Below, piece after piece: positions 1 through 10,441 of a stretch of DNA of 64,000 nucleotides. Under the pieces are notes generated by a model that had not been told where the DNA came from, ran no database searches, and saw only the letters and a program-made list of their open reading frames with translations. Made by a program: the position numbers and the translations under genes. The stretch is taken from assembly GCF_000002865.3 (NCBI RefSeq), contig NW_001865046.1, forward strand, positions 941,918 through 1,005,917. Direction: 5' to 3'. Within the stretch, counting starts at the first letter, position 1. The number at the start of each line of letters is the position of its first letter. Origin of the DNA: Monosiga brevicollis MX1 (lineage: Eukaryota; Opisthokonta; Choanoflagellata; Craspedida; Salpingoecidae).

Positions 1-3000
1 GAAGTTGTCGCACGCTCCGATTCCTTGGCCCATATTATGCCATTGCAATCCTTCGCCAATCTCCTCATATCGGGCAATGTAGGCAGCACCCATACCAAAG
101 GCAGTGGTGGAAAAGAGTGACAGCCCCCACTTGGTACCTGCCGTCATCGTCTCCTCTTGGATTGACACGAACACGTACGGCATGTAAGTTCCAAAATCTA
201 AAAAGCCAAAAAAAAACACAACAATGAGATCAAACAAGAAGAAGAACAAGAAAAAGAACAACATGATGAAGATGAAGAAGCAGAAGCGCCGCGGGCACTT
301 GGTAGGAGCGGATGGTGGTGTGGGTAAACGCACAGATCATGCCACCCACGGCCGCAGCGATGCGCGCTTTGGAAAAAAGCGTGGAGATGATAAAGGCCAC
401 CATGATGGATGCGATGGCAGAAATCTCCAGGTAGACAAAAATGAGGAGGGGATCTGAAAAGGCAAACACGTTGCCACCCACCAGAACCACAGTCATCAGG
501 AAACAAGTGACGGTGAGCACGACCAAGGAAGACAAAAACCAGCCGACCCAGTGAACCAGCTCGGATAGACCTAAGAAGCGATGAATCATCAGAAAGGTCA
601 AAACATGCTTTGCCGACAATATCATAGTCTGTTGTGAGGATGAGGAGAAGGGACGCTCACGCACCCATCATTTTCGTATATTCCTTCAGCCTCGTTTCTT
701 TCTCGTGCACGATGTTTTTGGCCAGCATGGTCACAAAGTAAATCCAGGCTGCAGACAATGGCGCCCAACAAAAGGTGTCAATCGGAACATCAAAAGAACG
801 TTATGTCTGGGAGAAGACAAGACGCTGCTGACTTACACAGCACCATGAAGAGGGGCAGGGTGCGGCTGATGCCCCACGCAAAGAGGTCATCTCGGTAGGC
901 CGGGACGGGCATCATTTGAGCATAAACAGCAGGTTCGCCAACGCTTTCACCGGCCCAAAACTCGAGAGTAGCCCGTTCCATGAGGTCCTGTATAATGGTA
1001 AACCCAAGGTAGTAATAGAGCGCATTGGCGGTGTCGCCTGCGTTGTTCCAAGTGTAGGCCGGGGCCAGCTCAGCGGTAGACGGTGTTTTCAGCTGGTGAA
1101 ATCGGATGGACAGCGAGAGATTGTTGGGAAGCCGACCAGTGTCATCCACATCGTGAAAGACAACGCCGCCAAAGACAGTAAAAAGCTTGTCGTCACCCAT
1201 GGCGGCAGCCACAAGCTCCTCTTCGGTGTCGAAGCCAACCCAAAAGTCGTCAAGCTGAAGAGCCGCAAGAGCTGAAGAGTTGGCAGAGCTGGTGAGATTG
1301 TCTAGCCAGGTGAAATTGGCAGGACTGGCTGTGATATTTGCTGCCAGCCTGGAGGCCAGCACACACTCGACCAAGTCCACAACGGCAACAGCCTGCTGAA
1401 GTGTGGCGTTTGCCAATCTAGGAATCAATCCGAAGCAATGTGTAAGCCAACAGAAAGGCGTGACAGCGTACAGGCGCAAACAAGGACAGCAGAAAAGTAT
1501 CGGCACAAAGGGTAGGAGCCATGTCGGTCCTTCACAAAGGCTTGATAAGGATAACCCCTCAGACCAGACTTACCCGATGACCTCGAGGACTTGGCCGCGG
1601 GCTGGCGCGTAATAGACTTGCGCTTGAGTGAAGAGCTCCAAAAGCTGTTCGCTGTTGGCCATGGCATCCAGCCCAACCGTAACCTCGTCTTCGACATCCT
1701 GGCTTGAGGTGTCTTCGCGGTCATGAGCCATTGTGGGTTCAGAAGCCCGGCGGCGTCGAGATGGGTTCGATGGTTCACCGCTGGACGAGGAACGAGTCCT
1801 CTCGGCAACACGTGGGGCGTTCGTGGGGCGGGGTTCATTGGTGGCAGCATTGGGTTCGTAACCCGAACCTTGGGAACGAAAACTGAAGGATCCACCCACC
1901 GCAATACCGTCGGTATTGGGGCATGCAATTTGCTGATAGAGCGTTGACCAATCCAAGTTGCTGCCATTCCGTTGCAAATCGTCCAAAAGCCGATCAATCG
2001 TTGGCAAGGCTTCGATATCTTGGAGCGCAGCCTCGATGCGCGACAGATCTCCAAGATCTGCCTCGAGACGGGCAAACTCATCGAGCAGGACAGGGACCAT
2101 AGAGGTGCTGATGTTGGTGCCAGATGCTTGCGCCAAGGCATCGAGAACGGCCTGTCGCTCGGCTGGGTCTTCAAGCCCAAGTAGCACCGCAACCAAGGCA
2201 CGCTCCAACGCTGGCTCCCGCGCAAGGGCGATGAGGAGATTACTGCGCATCTCGGCCAGCGAGCTGTGATTTGCAGCGTCGGCACGGAGTTGATTTTGAA
2301 CAATCGCGACATCTTCTGGGGTGATTGTGCCGTTGAGCGTACCATTGAGGGCATGCAGCACATCGACAACAGTTACATTGATAAAGTTGTTGGTGGTGAC
2401 ATATTGACGCAAGAATTCTTCTGCGGGGTCTGGGCTGCGCAGAATGGCGCCCAAATCAAATCCGGGAAGCTGAATATCATCAGCCACGGCTGTTAGGTTG
2501 GTCTGAGTGAGGTTGGCCACCAGAGCAGCCAAATCTGGATCGTTGACGAGCCGACAAACGGCGTTGACGACAGCTTGGGTATCATTGCCAGAGGCAGACT
2601 GTGAGAGATTGTACAAGCCATCCCAGTAAGTCGCATTCGTGCCGAACCATAGGTCCGTCAGATCTGCTAGGCCCACGGAAGTGTTGATCAAGCCCACTTC
2701 GCGCAAAGTTTGGTTGAGATCGGCCTCATCGAGGGCCGTGTTGGCCAAGGCCCCCAGAACCACCTCTGGGGTCAGCTGGTAACGGTCAAGGACGGCAGCC
2801 ACGTCTTCCAAGGGACTGCCGGTGGCATTTGGCGAGTCAAAGTTGGCAATGCCACCACAAAGAATGGATTGAACCAGTGCCAGCGCGCCCGAGGAGGGCA
2901 AAGCCAGCGTGTTATATGTAGCTGGGCAAGAGGATCGGGCGGGCGTGAGACAACGACGCCCGCGGGTTGGGGCACAAGGCTGGGGCACAAGGGAGGCGGG

Positions 3001-3175
3001 GCTTACTATCAGGGTAGAGGGTCACTGTTTCACGGGTGCGGACCCAAGCCATGAGAACAAAGAGAAAGAGAGGCACAAGGATTTCAGCCAAGGTGCCACG
3101 CCAGCTACGTCGCTTGAGGAGGTAGTTTTTCCAGAGAAGGGTCCGTAGCTGGCTGCCAAAGCCAGCACGCGCCAT
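1..3175 (-). CDS. ABCA-subfamily ABC transporter, N-terminal half (partial)
   Basis: Lipid-type full-length ABC transporter of the ABCA subfamily, expected in plasma or endosomal membranes. Exons on the minus strand: 3175-3007, 2921-1574, 1417-837, 748-665, 570-334, 197-1 (872 codons, in frame at every junction; the 3' part is beyond the left edge). The start ATG at 3175 is followed by the ABCA-type N-terminus (LLWKNYLLKRRSW) and a first membrane helix. A very long extracytoplasmic loop of about 650 residues with many N-x-S/T sites follows. Then come the diagnostic ABCA segment SRTLPLFMVL, the WIYFVTML helix, the cytosolic EKETRLKEYTKMMG stretch and the helices around FSDPLLIFVYLE and FISTLFSKA. 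The exon nearest the edge carries the MPYVF...AFGMGAAYIARYEE..GLQW region. Both nucleotide-binding domains lie outside the window. The loop has low similarity to known members, so the exact subfamily member cannot be given. Confidence 0.88.
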
Positions 3176-4206
3176 GATTCTGAGCTAAAGTGCCAGACAG
3201 CAGACCTCGAGAGCGGTAGGCAGGTATATAGTACACCCGATGGGCGGCAGGCGTCACCAACGGCTGTCCAGATGAGCCAAGGGCTGATCCATGGGTGGGC
3301 GCAAACGGAGGAGGTGGGGAGCAAGCCGTCTTTTAAAAAGGCTCCGTCGAGAGTGCGGCCGAGTTGAAACAGGAGGCAAGGAGGGAGTGTCAGATGACAG
3401 ACGTGTTAGCTGCTTGATCAGCTGGCTTGATCGCGACAGCTGAGAACTATACCGCGAGGCATGCCCCAGCAAGTGAGGCTTGAGAAAAATGCGGGAGACG
3501 TGCGCCATCGCAAGCGACAGAAAGTTGCAGCCCAAGCAAGGCACGTTGCCGCACATGTCCAGCTCCAACACCCTGACAGAACACGCGTACCTGATGACTC
3601 CAGAAACGGATACCAGCCACTACACCGCCACTGATGTCCAGTGCCCGTCACCGCCGTACCGTACTGTACCGTTCCGTTCCGTTCCGTTCCGTTCCGTTCC
3701 GTTGCGATGGTCCGACTGCCGTTTCGCACCTTGGCACACGTAAACGGCAGAAGGGTTTCCGCTATGCGATAGTGTTACTTATATCACACTTTTGCACCCG
3801 CAGCTGCGCAGCTGCTCGTGACACTAACGATGCAATTTACGCTGTAAAGTATCGTTAAAGATGTTAACATGTCTGCATAAACTCGATTTTTCACACCGAT
3901 AACTCATATATGTCAGACAAAAGGAGCCGTGGACGGAGCAGTTGTTGTGATTTTTTCATTTTTTTTAAAAAAATTTTTTGGGAGCAAGTTTCAAGTAGTG
4001 GTGGCTCGGGTGGGCTGGCAGGTCTTGCTGGGCTGAGAGGAGCGATAGGGGCTTATTGTGGACAGTGGTCGTGGTGCCAGGGGTCTAATACGCGTTGGCC
4101 CTGCCCTGTTTTTTTGTTTGTTTTTTTAACTTTTTCTTCTTCTTTCCTTCTTTCTCTGGTTCTGTCTGCTTCTTGGCGTTTGCGGACGAGGGAGCGAAGG
4201 GACAGG
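3176..4206. other. Intergenic region between divergent ABCA and zinc-knuckle genes
   Basis: About 1 kb between two divergently oriented start codons. It holds six GTTCC units, an AT-rich stretch around 3760-3970 with homopolymeric T and A runs, and no convincing coding exon. Promoters of both neighbours presumably lie here; no core element could be assigned. Confidence 0.6.
3671..3700. repeat. GTTCC pentanucleotide tandem repeat (6 units)
   Basis: Six perfect consecutive GTTCC units, preceded by degenerate GTACC/GTACT copies from about 3655. Confidence 0.9.
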
Positions 4207-6137
4207 ATGGCGCGGAAGAAAGGGGGTCACCGACGTCGAGGCCATGGGGGTGATGATTCCAATGATTCAGACTCGGGTGGCAGTGGTCCAGAGACGCACA
4301 AGAACACTGCAGGCAAGTTGGAATTGTATTGCTTGCATCGTTGCAGGGGCCGTGCAGGGGCTATGGCCGGCAAAGTACTGTGTGTCACTGGTGTGATGGC
4401 AGTAGCTCATTCCCCACACGCACCTGGCCCCTGGCACCTGGCCCCTGGCACCTGGCACCTGGCACCTGGCACCTGGCACCTGGCATGGACTCGCGGCGTG
4501 GCCAATAATCCATGTCTCTGCTTTAATTAGGTGGAGCGTGCTTCAATTGTGGGGCAGCAGACCATCAAACTCAGCAGTGCCCGGTCAAACGAGCCAAATC
4601 CAAGGCCTCGCGCAAGTGCTACGTCTGTGGCCAGCGTGGGCACACGCGCCGGGAATGTCCTGGAGTGGATGATGGCGGATCCGGGCAGAGCAAGTACAAG
4701 GGCAAGTTTTCCAAGATGCCAGCCCATATTCGCCAAGCTCGTGCTGGTCTCCAGGCGCAAGCCGCCGAAGTACCTCCGCTCTGGACCCGTGCAGAGAGCC
4801 GCCTCGGCCTGATGGACTGGCTTGTGCGACCCGCCGCCCTGCTGCAGGCGGCCAAGGTCAAGGACATGAGCAGTCTCTATGAAATGTGTGCTACCCAATT
4901 GCCCACGCAAGAAGGTAGGCTAGGTCCACTGGTCCTGGTCTACAATGACCCTGCCGAGCTACTCCCAGCCCAAGGCTCGCCCTTGTACCGCGCCTGGGAA
5001 GGTGATGCTCACACCCCACCGCAAGCAGACCCCCCCACAGCTTTGGCTGTGCCAGCTCCAGAGGTGGCCGCAATGGTGGGGGAGCATGGTCTGCCAGACG
5101 TCAAGCAGGATGGTTGTTCTGATGCAAATTCTGAGGATGCCACGCGTGGAGCAGCTGCCAGTAGCCTTTGGTCAACGATGGAAGCAACCTCGGCCGAAGC
5201 TTCCCTGGGCGAGCAGCTCACTGGCACTACCCTGGATGACCCACCGGCAGAACCGGTGCTTCCTCGCACTATGGCTGCTTTTGGTCTCGGACCACGGTCG
5301 GCCAACCTGTGGGGAGATGAGACGGGGCAGCGGATACGTGACTACATTGCATCGGATGCATGTTATTTTGTGGGTGTCGTGGGCTTGGATACGCCCAAGA
5401 GCGACGAGGCTCGCACCAAGGCGCAGGTGCAAGCCTTTTGTGCGCAATTACAGCTAGCGGTCCAGCTGCGGCGAGGCATCATTGTCACCGTGGCTGCAGG
5501 CGCTGAGGCTCTGGCCCTGGCAGCCCTGGACAAGCACGTTCCAGACCCTGCCCACCCCATCATTTTGCACAACTACTGTGCAGACCCCGACTGGATATTT
5601 CGGTACGACGCAAAATCTTTGTTTTTGGCCCATACTAGCCCATTCTTTTGACATCTGAGGCATCTTGCTCACGGCTTCACACTGTGCTCATCGTCTGCGA
5701 CATTGCAGCCTGCGAAGCAAGCGACCGGGATTATTCCAGAGCTTTGATGGCGGCTTGACATTTGCGCGCACCACCGATGCCTATCGGGTAGGATCTTTTG
5801 TCCGATGCCATCCCATCCACCCATGCTCAACAGGTTGCCCAACAGTTTTCATACCCTGTGTCCAGCTCGGGCTCACTTGCTGGCTGCGTGGGCTTGAATG
5901 CAGCGCCTTTTAGCAGATTTGCCGCTGGATCGGTGCTTACTCGCAAGTAGTGCGCCGTTGAATCGACCGACGACGGTGCCGGCCATAGAGCAGCACGACA
6001 TGTCTCATCCCGGCTGCATTGTGGCGACGGGTCGTGCGCTGTTTGAGCTCAAGGGCACGAGTGCGACAGAGGGCTGGCCAGCCCTGTTGTCTGCGCAATC
6101 GGCTTTTGCCACTCGTCTGCTTGATACTCGCTCCTGA
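4207..6137 (+). CDS. CCHC zinc-knuckle protein with degenerate TatD-like domain
   Basis: Exons 4207-4312, 4531-5602, 5709-5787, 5904-6137. The protein starts with a basic/Ser-Asp-rich leader (MARKKGGHRRRGHGG). Two CCHC zinc knuckles follow: C-F-N-C-G-x4-H-x4-C and C-Y-V-C-G-x4-H-x4-C, a type that usually binds single-stranded nucleic acid. The C-terminal half has the layout of the TatD metal-dependent nuclease family: VGVVGLD, QVQAFCAQLQLAVQLRRG, ILHNYC, GGLTFAR and LPLDRCLLASSAP. Family metal ligands are largely replaced: the Glu of the EIGLD motif is Val, the His of the IH motif is missing, and the Asp of ETDAP is Ala/Ser. Only the His of the HCFSG-like motif remains. The first intron starts with GCAAGT, a GC-AG intron. 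Likely a nucleic-acid-binding protein with a non-catalytic TatD fold; function unknown. Confidence 0.78.
4421..4483 (+). repeat. 7-bp minisatellite (CACCTGG/CCCCTGG, 9 units) in intron 1
   Basis: Nine consecutive 7-bp units, seven CACCTGG and two CCCCTGG, inside the GC-AG intron of the zinc-knuckle gene. Confidence 0.9.
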
Positions 6138-6499
6138 ACGATGCTTTTAGTTTGTCATGTGCCGGAAAAGGGCAATGGGACGACAACGACTTTGGAGCTC
6201 AGCACGACAAGGGTGTGCAAGTTTGCCAGCATGTTGTGACAGGAGCGAATGCATGGGTATTTGGGGGAGTTGCTGCGCTTCAATGGAGCATCAAATTCGT
6301 CTTGCAAAGGCAACAAGCACATCAACTTTGCACCTGGCTGGCTACGGACAACAGACCACACAAGACCAGACTTCATCAACACCCAATCGAAGTATTCTTT
6401 TGAAAACATGAACATGAATGGCAGAATACCAGGAGACAAGTGGTAATAATATTATGATGACCAAGCTCGGGTTGCATGGGGCAAGACATGATCTTGAGG
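6138..6499. other. Convergent intergenic spacer, nothing recognised
   Basis: Spacer between the 3' ends of the zinc-knuckle gene and the Cys-rich gene. Short open frames on both strands resemble no known family. Confidence 0.5.
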
Positions 6500-7525
6500 T
6501 TACATGCCCGGCACCAAGCTCTGACAAGCCCGCACATCCGATTTCAGGCAGGGCACAATTGACTCGCAGCCCATCTCCAGAGGCTCACAGGCTCGCATGT
6601 TGAAGGTGCCATCCACGCAGTAATCACGTTTGATGATGATGTCCGGACGCTCGGTCACCGCGTCAAACTCCTTGGCATCAAAGGGAGCGGCGGCTGGGAA
6701 GAAGCGAAAGCCGTTATCGGTAAAGACGGTGGAAAAGTTGCCCATCAAGCACTGACAGGGCTCAAAGGTGGTGCAGCGTTTCTTGCCGATGGGATCAAAG
6801 CACTCTTGCGCGTCGAAGCAGATGTTGGGAAACTCTGAATCACAGCGCGAGAGGCGTGCACAGTCCCGGCCGCCGGGGCACGCGCTGAGGCTGACACCCG
6901 ATAGACCTTCGCTTGACTTGAGTTTGAATCCCTATTCACGCAGAGACGTGGATGCATGCAAGGCGGAAGTTGAACCTGGGTCTGTGGCCATTCGGCCTTC
7001 CATTGCAGTTCTCACACCCGGTTATACGAATCTTACCGTGTCTGAATCTACAAGGGAAAGGCATTGATCAGGATCATCACCTCTTGCCACACGCGCCAGC
7101 TATGGACACGACGGAGGTGGGCCATGCACAAGACGTAATGATTAATTTGGTGTGGGTAGGGGTGGCACGAGCGTGCGGCATGCAACCAGACTGCGTTGGC
7201 TGGTCAGCTTCAAGTTGCCAGTGGCACGGCTCACTGTGCGCAGCACCAAAGTTGAGTTTGTTTTGAGGAGACGGTGTGACGTACACGCAAGACTTCGTCC
7301 CGATCAACGCGAACGCCAAGAATGACGTTGTTTGGGTTGGGCCGCTGTGTGGTGACGGTGGCCTGTGCGGCTTTGTTCAAAGAGAAGCAGGCGTTTGAAG
7401 TAGCGCAACGACGAGATGAGATGGGATGGGCAAGCATGTTCAAGCGTTTGAGCATGCTGCATCAAGCTGCTGCGTGGTCTAGTCTTACCCCAAACGGCAG
7501 CAGCCAGTACGAAGAGGGCGTGCAT
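6500..7525 (-). CDS. Small secreted cysteine-rich protein, unrecognised family
   Basis: Exons 7525-7489, 7370-7285, 7047-7037, 6890-6500, giving 174 residues. The first exon is a short signal peptide (MHALFVLAAAVW, then AAQA), so the product should enter the secretory route. The third exon is only 11 nt (ATTCAGACACG) with a clean TTGTAG acceptor and GTAAGA donor; skipping it would break the frame. The mature chain has about 14 cysteines, many in short spacings (CPGGRDC, PCQC), typical of a disulfide-rich extracellular domain. It ends with a loop region (FTDNGFRFFPAAAPFD) and a last set of four cysteines. I do not recognise the fold. A secreted matrix, adhesion or feeding-related protein is possible, but nothing in the sequence shows this. 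Confidence 0.68.
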
Positions 7526-8049
7526 GACGGCGAACGAGGACAAGGATCAGCGGTGATGGCGGCGCGAAGGATGGAAAATGCCCAACAAGGCAGAGTCTCA
7601 TCCCTCTTGGACTCGACGGGATCAAAGCCCAACGTGCTTGGTTGGCCCGGCGATGCAGCACTCGCAAGGGGCTTGAACAGCGGTTCCCTAGCCAACAAGA
7701 GCAAAGCGCAGCTTTTGCTTTATTGTTGGCGGTTGATGGCCTCGTCAGCTACTCCCATGGACAACCGCAGCAGAAGGATCAAGCAGCCGTTGGGATGCAC
7801 CGACCATCCCCGTTGAGGCAAGGGAAGGGCAGGCGAACGGGTCCTCGTCGCCGGGCAAAGCTCATCGTGTCACCGCAACCAATTCCCCTCTTCTCCCATG
7901 CTGATAATTCTCGTAACACTTTCCTCTCTCTCTTTGTGGTAGTTGTACTACATGTATTTTTGCTGTTTATACCTTTCTCGTTCTCGAACCAATTCATCTC
8001 TCCTCTCTCTCAATCTCTCTCTGTCTCTGTCTCTCTGTCTCTCTCTGTC

Positions 8050-8127
<78 letters not shown>

Positions 8128-8153
8128 TCTCTCTCTGTCTCTGTCTCTCTGTC

Positions 8154-8236
<83 letters not shown>

Positions 8237-8478
8237 CCTTTGTGCTCTCAATGCCTTTCTCGCTTTCCATTGTGGCTGGTCGGTTGGCTGGAAGGGATGA
8301 TGTTATTTGGCTTGACAAGGACATCCCTGTTCAATCTTGGTTGGCTATACATGGGGTCATAGTTTTATGTACGAAGACGATGAATTGACAGGAGCCTTTG
8401 GATCGACTCGGTGAGAGCCGGAACAGAGCGAAAAAAAAAAAAAAAAGGACAAACAGGAAGCACGGACCAACGCTCTAT
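7526..8478. other. Intergenic region dominated by a CT microsatellite
   Basis: Lies between the start of the Cys-rich gene and the 3' end of the lamin-tail gene. The only strong signal is a long pyrimidine tract; the apparent long open frames across it are low-complexity artefacts. Confidence 0.6.
7990..8232. repeat. (CT)n microsatellite with TCTG interruptions
   Basis: About 240 bp of almost pure CT dinucleotides interrupted by regularly placed TCTG/TGTC variants. Confidence 0.97.
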
Positions 8479-9775
8479 CTACGCGGTGGCCGCCTCGGTG
8501 GCTGCGGCAAACTCTGCGAGCGACTTGAGAGTCTGCGTTTCGGCTGCTTCCATCTTACCAAGCATCTCCAACCACAGCTGACGGACATAGGGCTGCCGAT
8601 CAGGACCAAGAATTGAGTTAGTTGGTTGTGCGCTGGCGTCGAAGCAAAAAGGGCAAGCGAGACAGACAGGCAAAGCATACGTCATCAATAGCACGATTTT
8701 CCAGGGACGAATTGTTCAGTCGACCAGCCGCTGCAACTGGGGTGGAAAAGGCGGCAGCGGCTCGCATCCGGCCCAATCTATGTTCAGGCACGTACTGTGT
8801 GAGGCAAAATCTTGGACATGCGCGCGAGATCAAAACTCAGGCGAGCCAAAATAGCACTTGATAAAGAACCGTCATCAAAGCGCGGAAGCGGGCGGTGTAA
8901 TTCTACGTACGAGCCAGTCGAAATGGAACGCGTTGGGGTTCGAGGGCGGGGAACAGCGCTGAGATCCACAACCTCCGTCGAGGTTTCTACGACCACATTG
9001 CTGGCGGAATCGGTGGCGCCGGCAGGTTGGCCTTTGGATGTCGCTGCGGCGCCAGGTTCCTCGACTGCAATGCTGGCAATGATGTCACCCTTGGCGTTGA
9101 GAAGATTGACGCCGTCGCCAGAGTTGTTAAGCACGGGCTGAGCGCGTGGTTTGTTGTTGGACAAGTTCTTCCAGAAGATGTTATGGGCATCTTCCTCCAA
9201 CCCCTTGGGACCAACCCGTCCAGGTGCGGTCCAAATGGTAACCTGATCATGTGGCTCAACCACAGCCTGGCTACCAAAGGGCCGACTCTTGTGATGGCCG
9301 ATGATATCTGCAATGTAACAGCCTGCGAAAGACACGGCGGTTATCTGTGAGCCCCCGTGAAATATACTGCTTCACAGCCATTTGGAACATGGCCGCACCT
9401 TCGAGTGAGAAGGGCTCGTCACTGGTGTTTTCCAGGACCGCAAACTCCTCTACGAGCACATGACGACAGATGAGAACTCGAACGTGACGACTCAAGAAGA
9501 GCCAGAGGGAATACAAAGCGCAGAACAGGCCCACGAAATGGGCGCTTGTTGGGGCAAAGCTGAACGCCTGTGTCATGTCATGGACAACGCACGTTCCACA
9601 TCAAGCTCCTTAAAGACGACGGGAGCGTCATGCTTGACACGTTTGCTGTGAGATCATGTCCAAGCACCACATCAGGCTGACATCAGTCACCACGGGCATC
9701 TCTTTGGCAGAAGCAAGCGAAAGAAAAAAAAAAGGGAGGAGAAGGGAGGTACTAACCTCTGCAAAGGAGCCGCCA
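8479..9775 (-). CDS. Lamin-tail-domain (LTD) protein
   Basis: Exons 9775-9756, 9645-9593, 9449-9399, 9322-8796, 8592-8479 (254 residues). The first two thirds match the immunoglobulin-fold lamin tail domain. It runs from a VVFKELDVEQEFAVLENTSD strand, where the NTSDEPFSLEG turn corresponds to the N-x-S-D..S-L-G-G turn of lamins, through DQVTIWTAPG to a conserved IFWKNLSNN tryptophan motif and the last strands VNLLNAKGDIIA. There is no coiled-coil rod before it: only about 24 residues precede the domain, so this is not an intermediate filament. A Pro/Ser/Thr linker and a helical C-terminus (WLEMLGKMEAAETQTLKSL) follow. Alternative 3' end: translation could stop at 8784 if the GTACGT intron at 8795 is not removed. 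The domain is known to bind nuclear or membrane partners in other proteins; its role here is unknown. Confidence 0.75.
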
Positions 9776-10441
9776 TCCGAAAAAGGGGGGTAGCATATTG
9801 TATGATATTGGCAGAGTGCAAAGGAGATGAGTTGCAGCAGAGAAGGCAACTGAATCACAAACAATGCCGGTGCATCAAGACGAGTGCGTACCGGCTGCAT
9901 GTTGATGGAGCGGCTGTTGTGTGCGACGAGTTGATCAGATGATGGAGCTCTAAACCACAAACTGAGCACATAGGTCGCATGAACAAGTTGCCTGCGCGAT
10001 GTACGCCCCGAGACCCTATCCTACAACACAAACAAGACGCCCATACCACTTCGCACGCACATACACCACCTACAAACCTCCCATCAACCCCTCGCTCACC
10101 GGCTGCCACCAACTGCCTGCTGCCACACACACACACATCGTCGCCGCGCTTACCAATGAACACCACGGAAAATAGCCCGCAACCCAGNNNNNNNNNNNNN
10201 NNNNNNNNNNNNNNNNNNNNNNNNNNNNNNNNNNNNNGCATTGCTCCTCACGCCGTCTCCTGTTGCACCTTTGTTCCTCTTTGGCGGCGCCATCAACCTA
10301 TATAGTTATCACGACCCTCGTCGTCTGACCCGCAAAGTCGTGCAAACGCCTCAGCAACTCGACCGCGCTTCGTCACTGGCCCGGTTACGTCAAGAACCAC
10401 CGCAATCCAAACCTAGCGACGCTACCTTGAAGCATACCATC
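9776..10441. other. Divergent intergenic region with assembly gap (N at 10188-10237)
   Basis: Region between the divergent lamin-tail and SENP starts. Fifty N hide sequence just upstream of the SENP gene, so a 5' exon of that gene could be lost here. Confidence 0.7.

Noticed and set aside
7994-8388. Long open frames across the CT microsatellite on both strands
   Set aside because: They translate only to Ser-Leu or Arg-Glu dipeptide runs; low-complexity artefact.
8618-8795. Extra coding exon (YVPEHRLGRM..) in the lamin-tail gene
   Set aside because: It cannot be joined to the upstream exon in frame, while a GTACGT donor directly to the exon at 8592 works; treated as intron, though an alternative isoform is possible.
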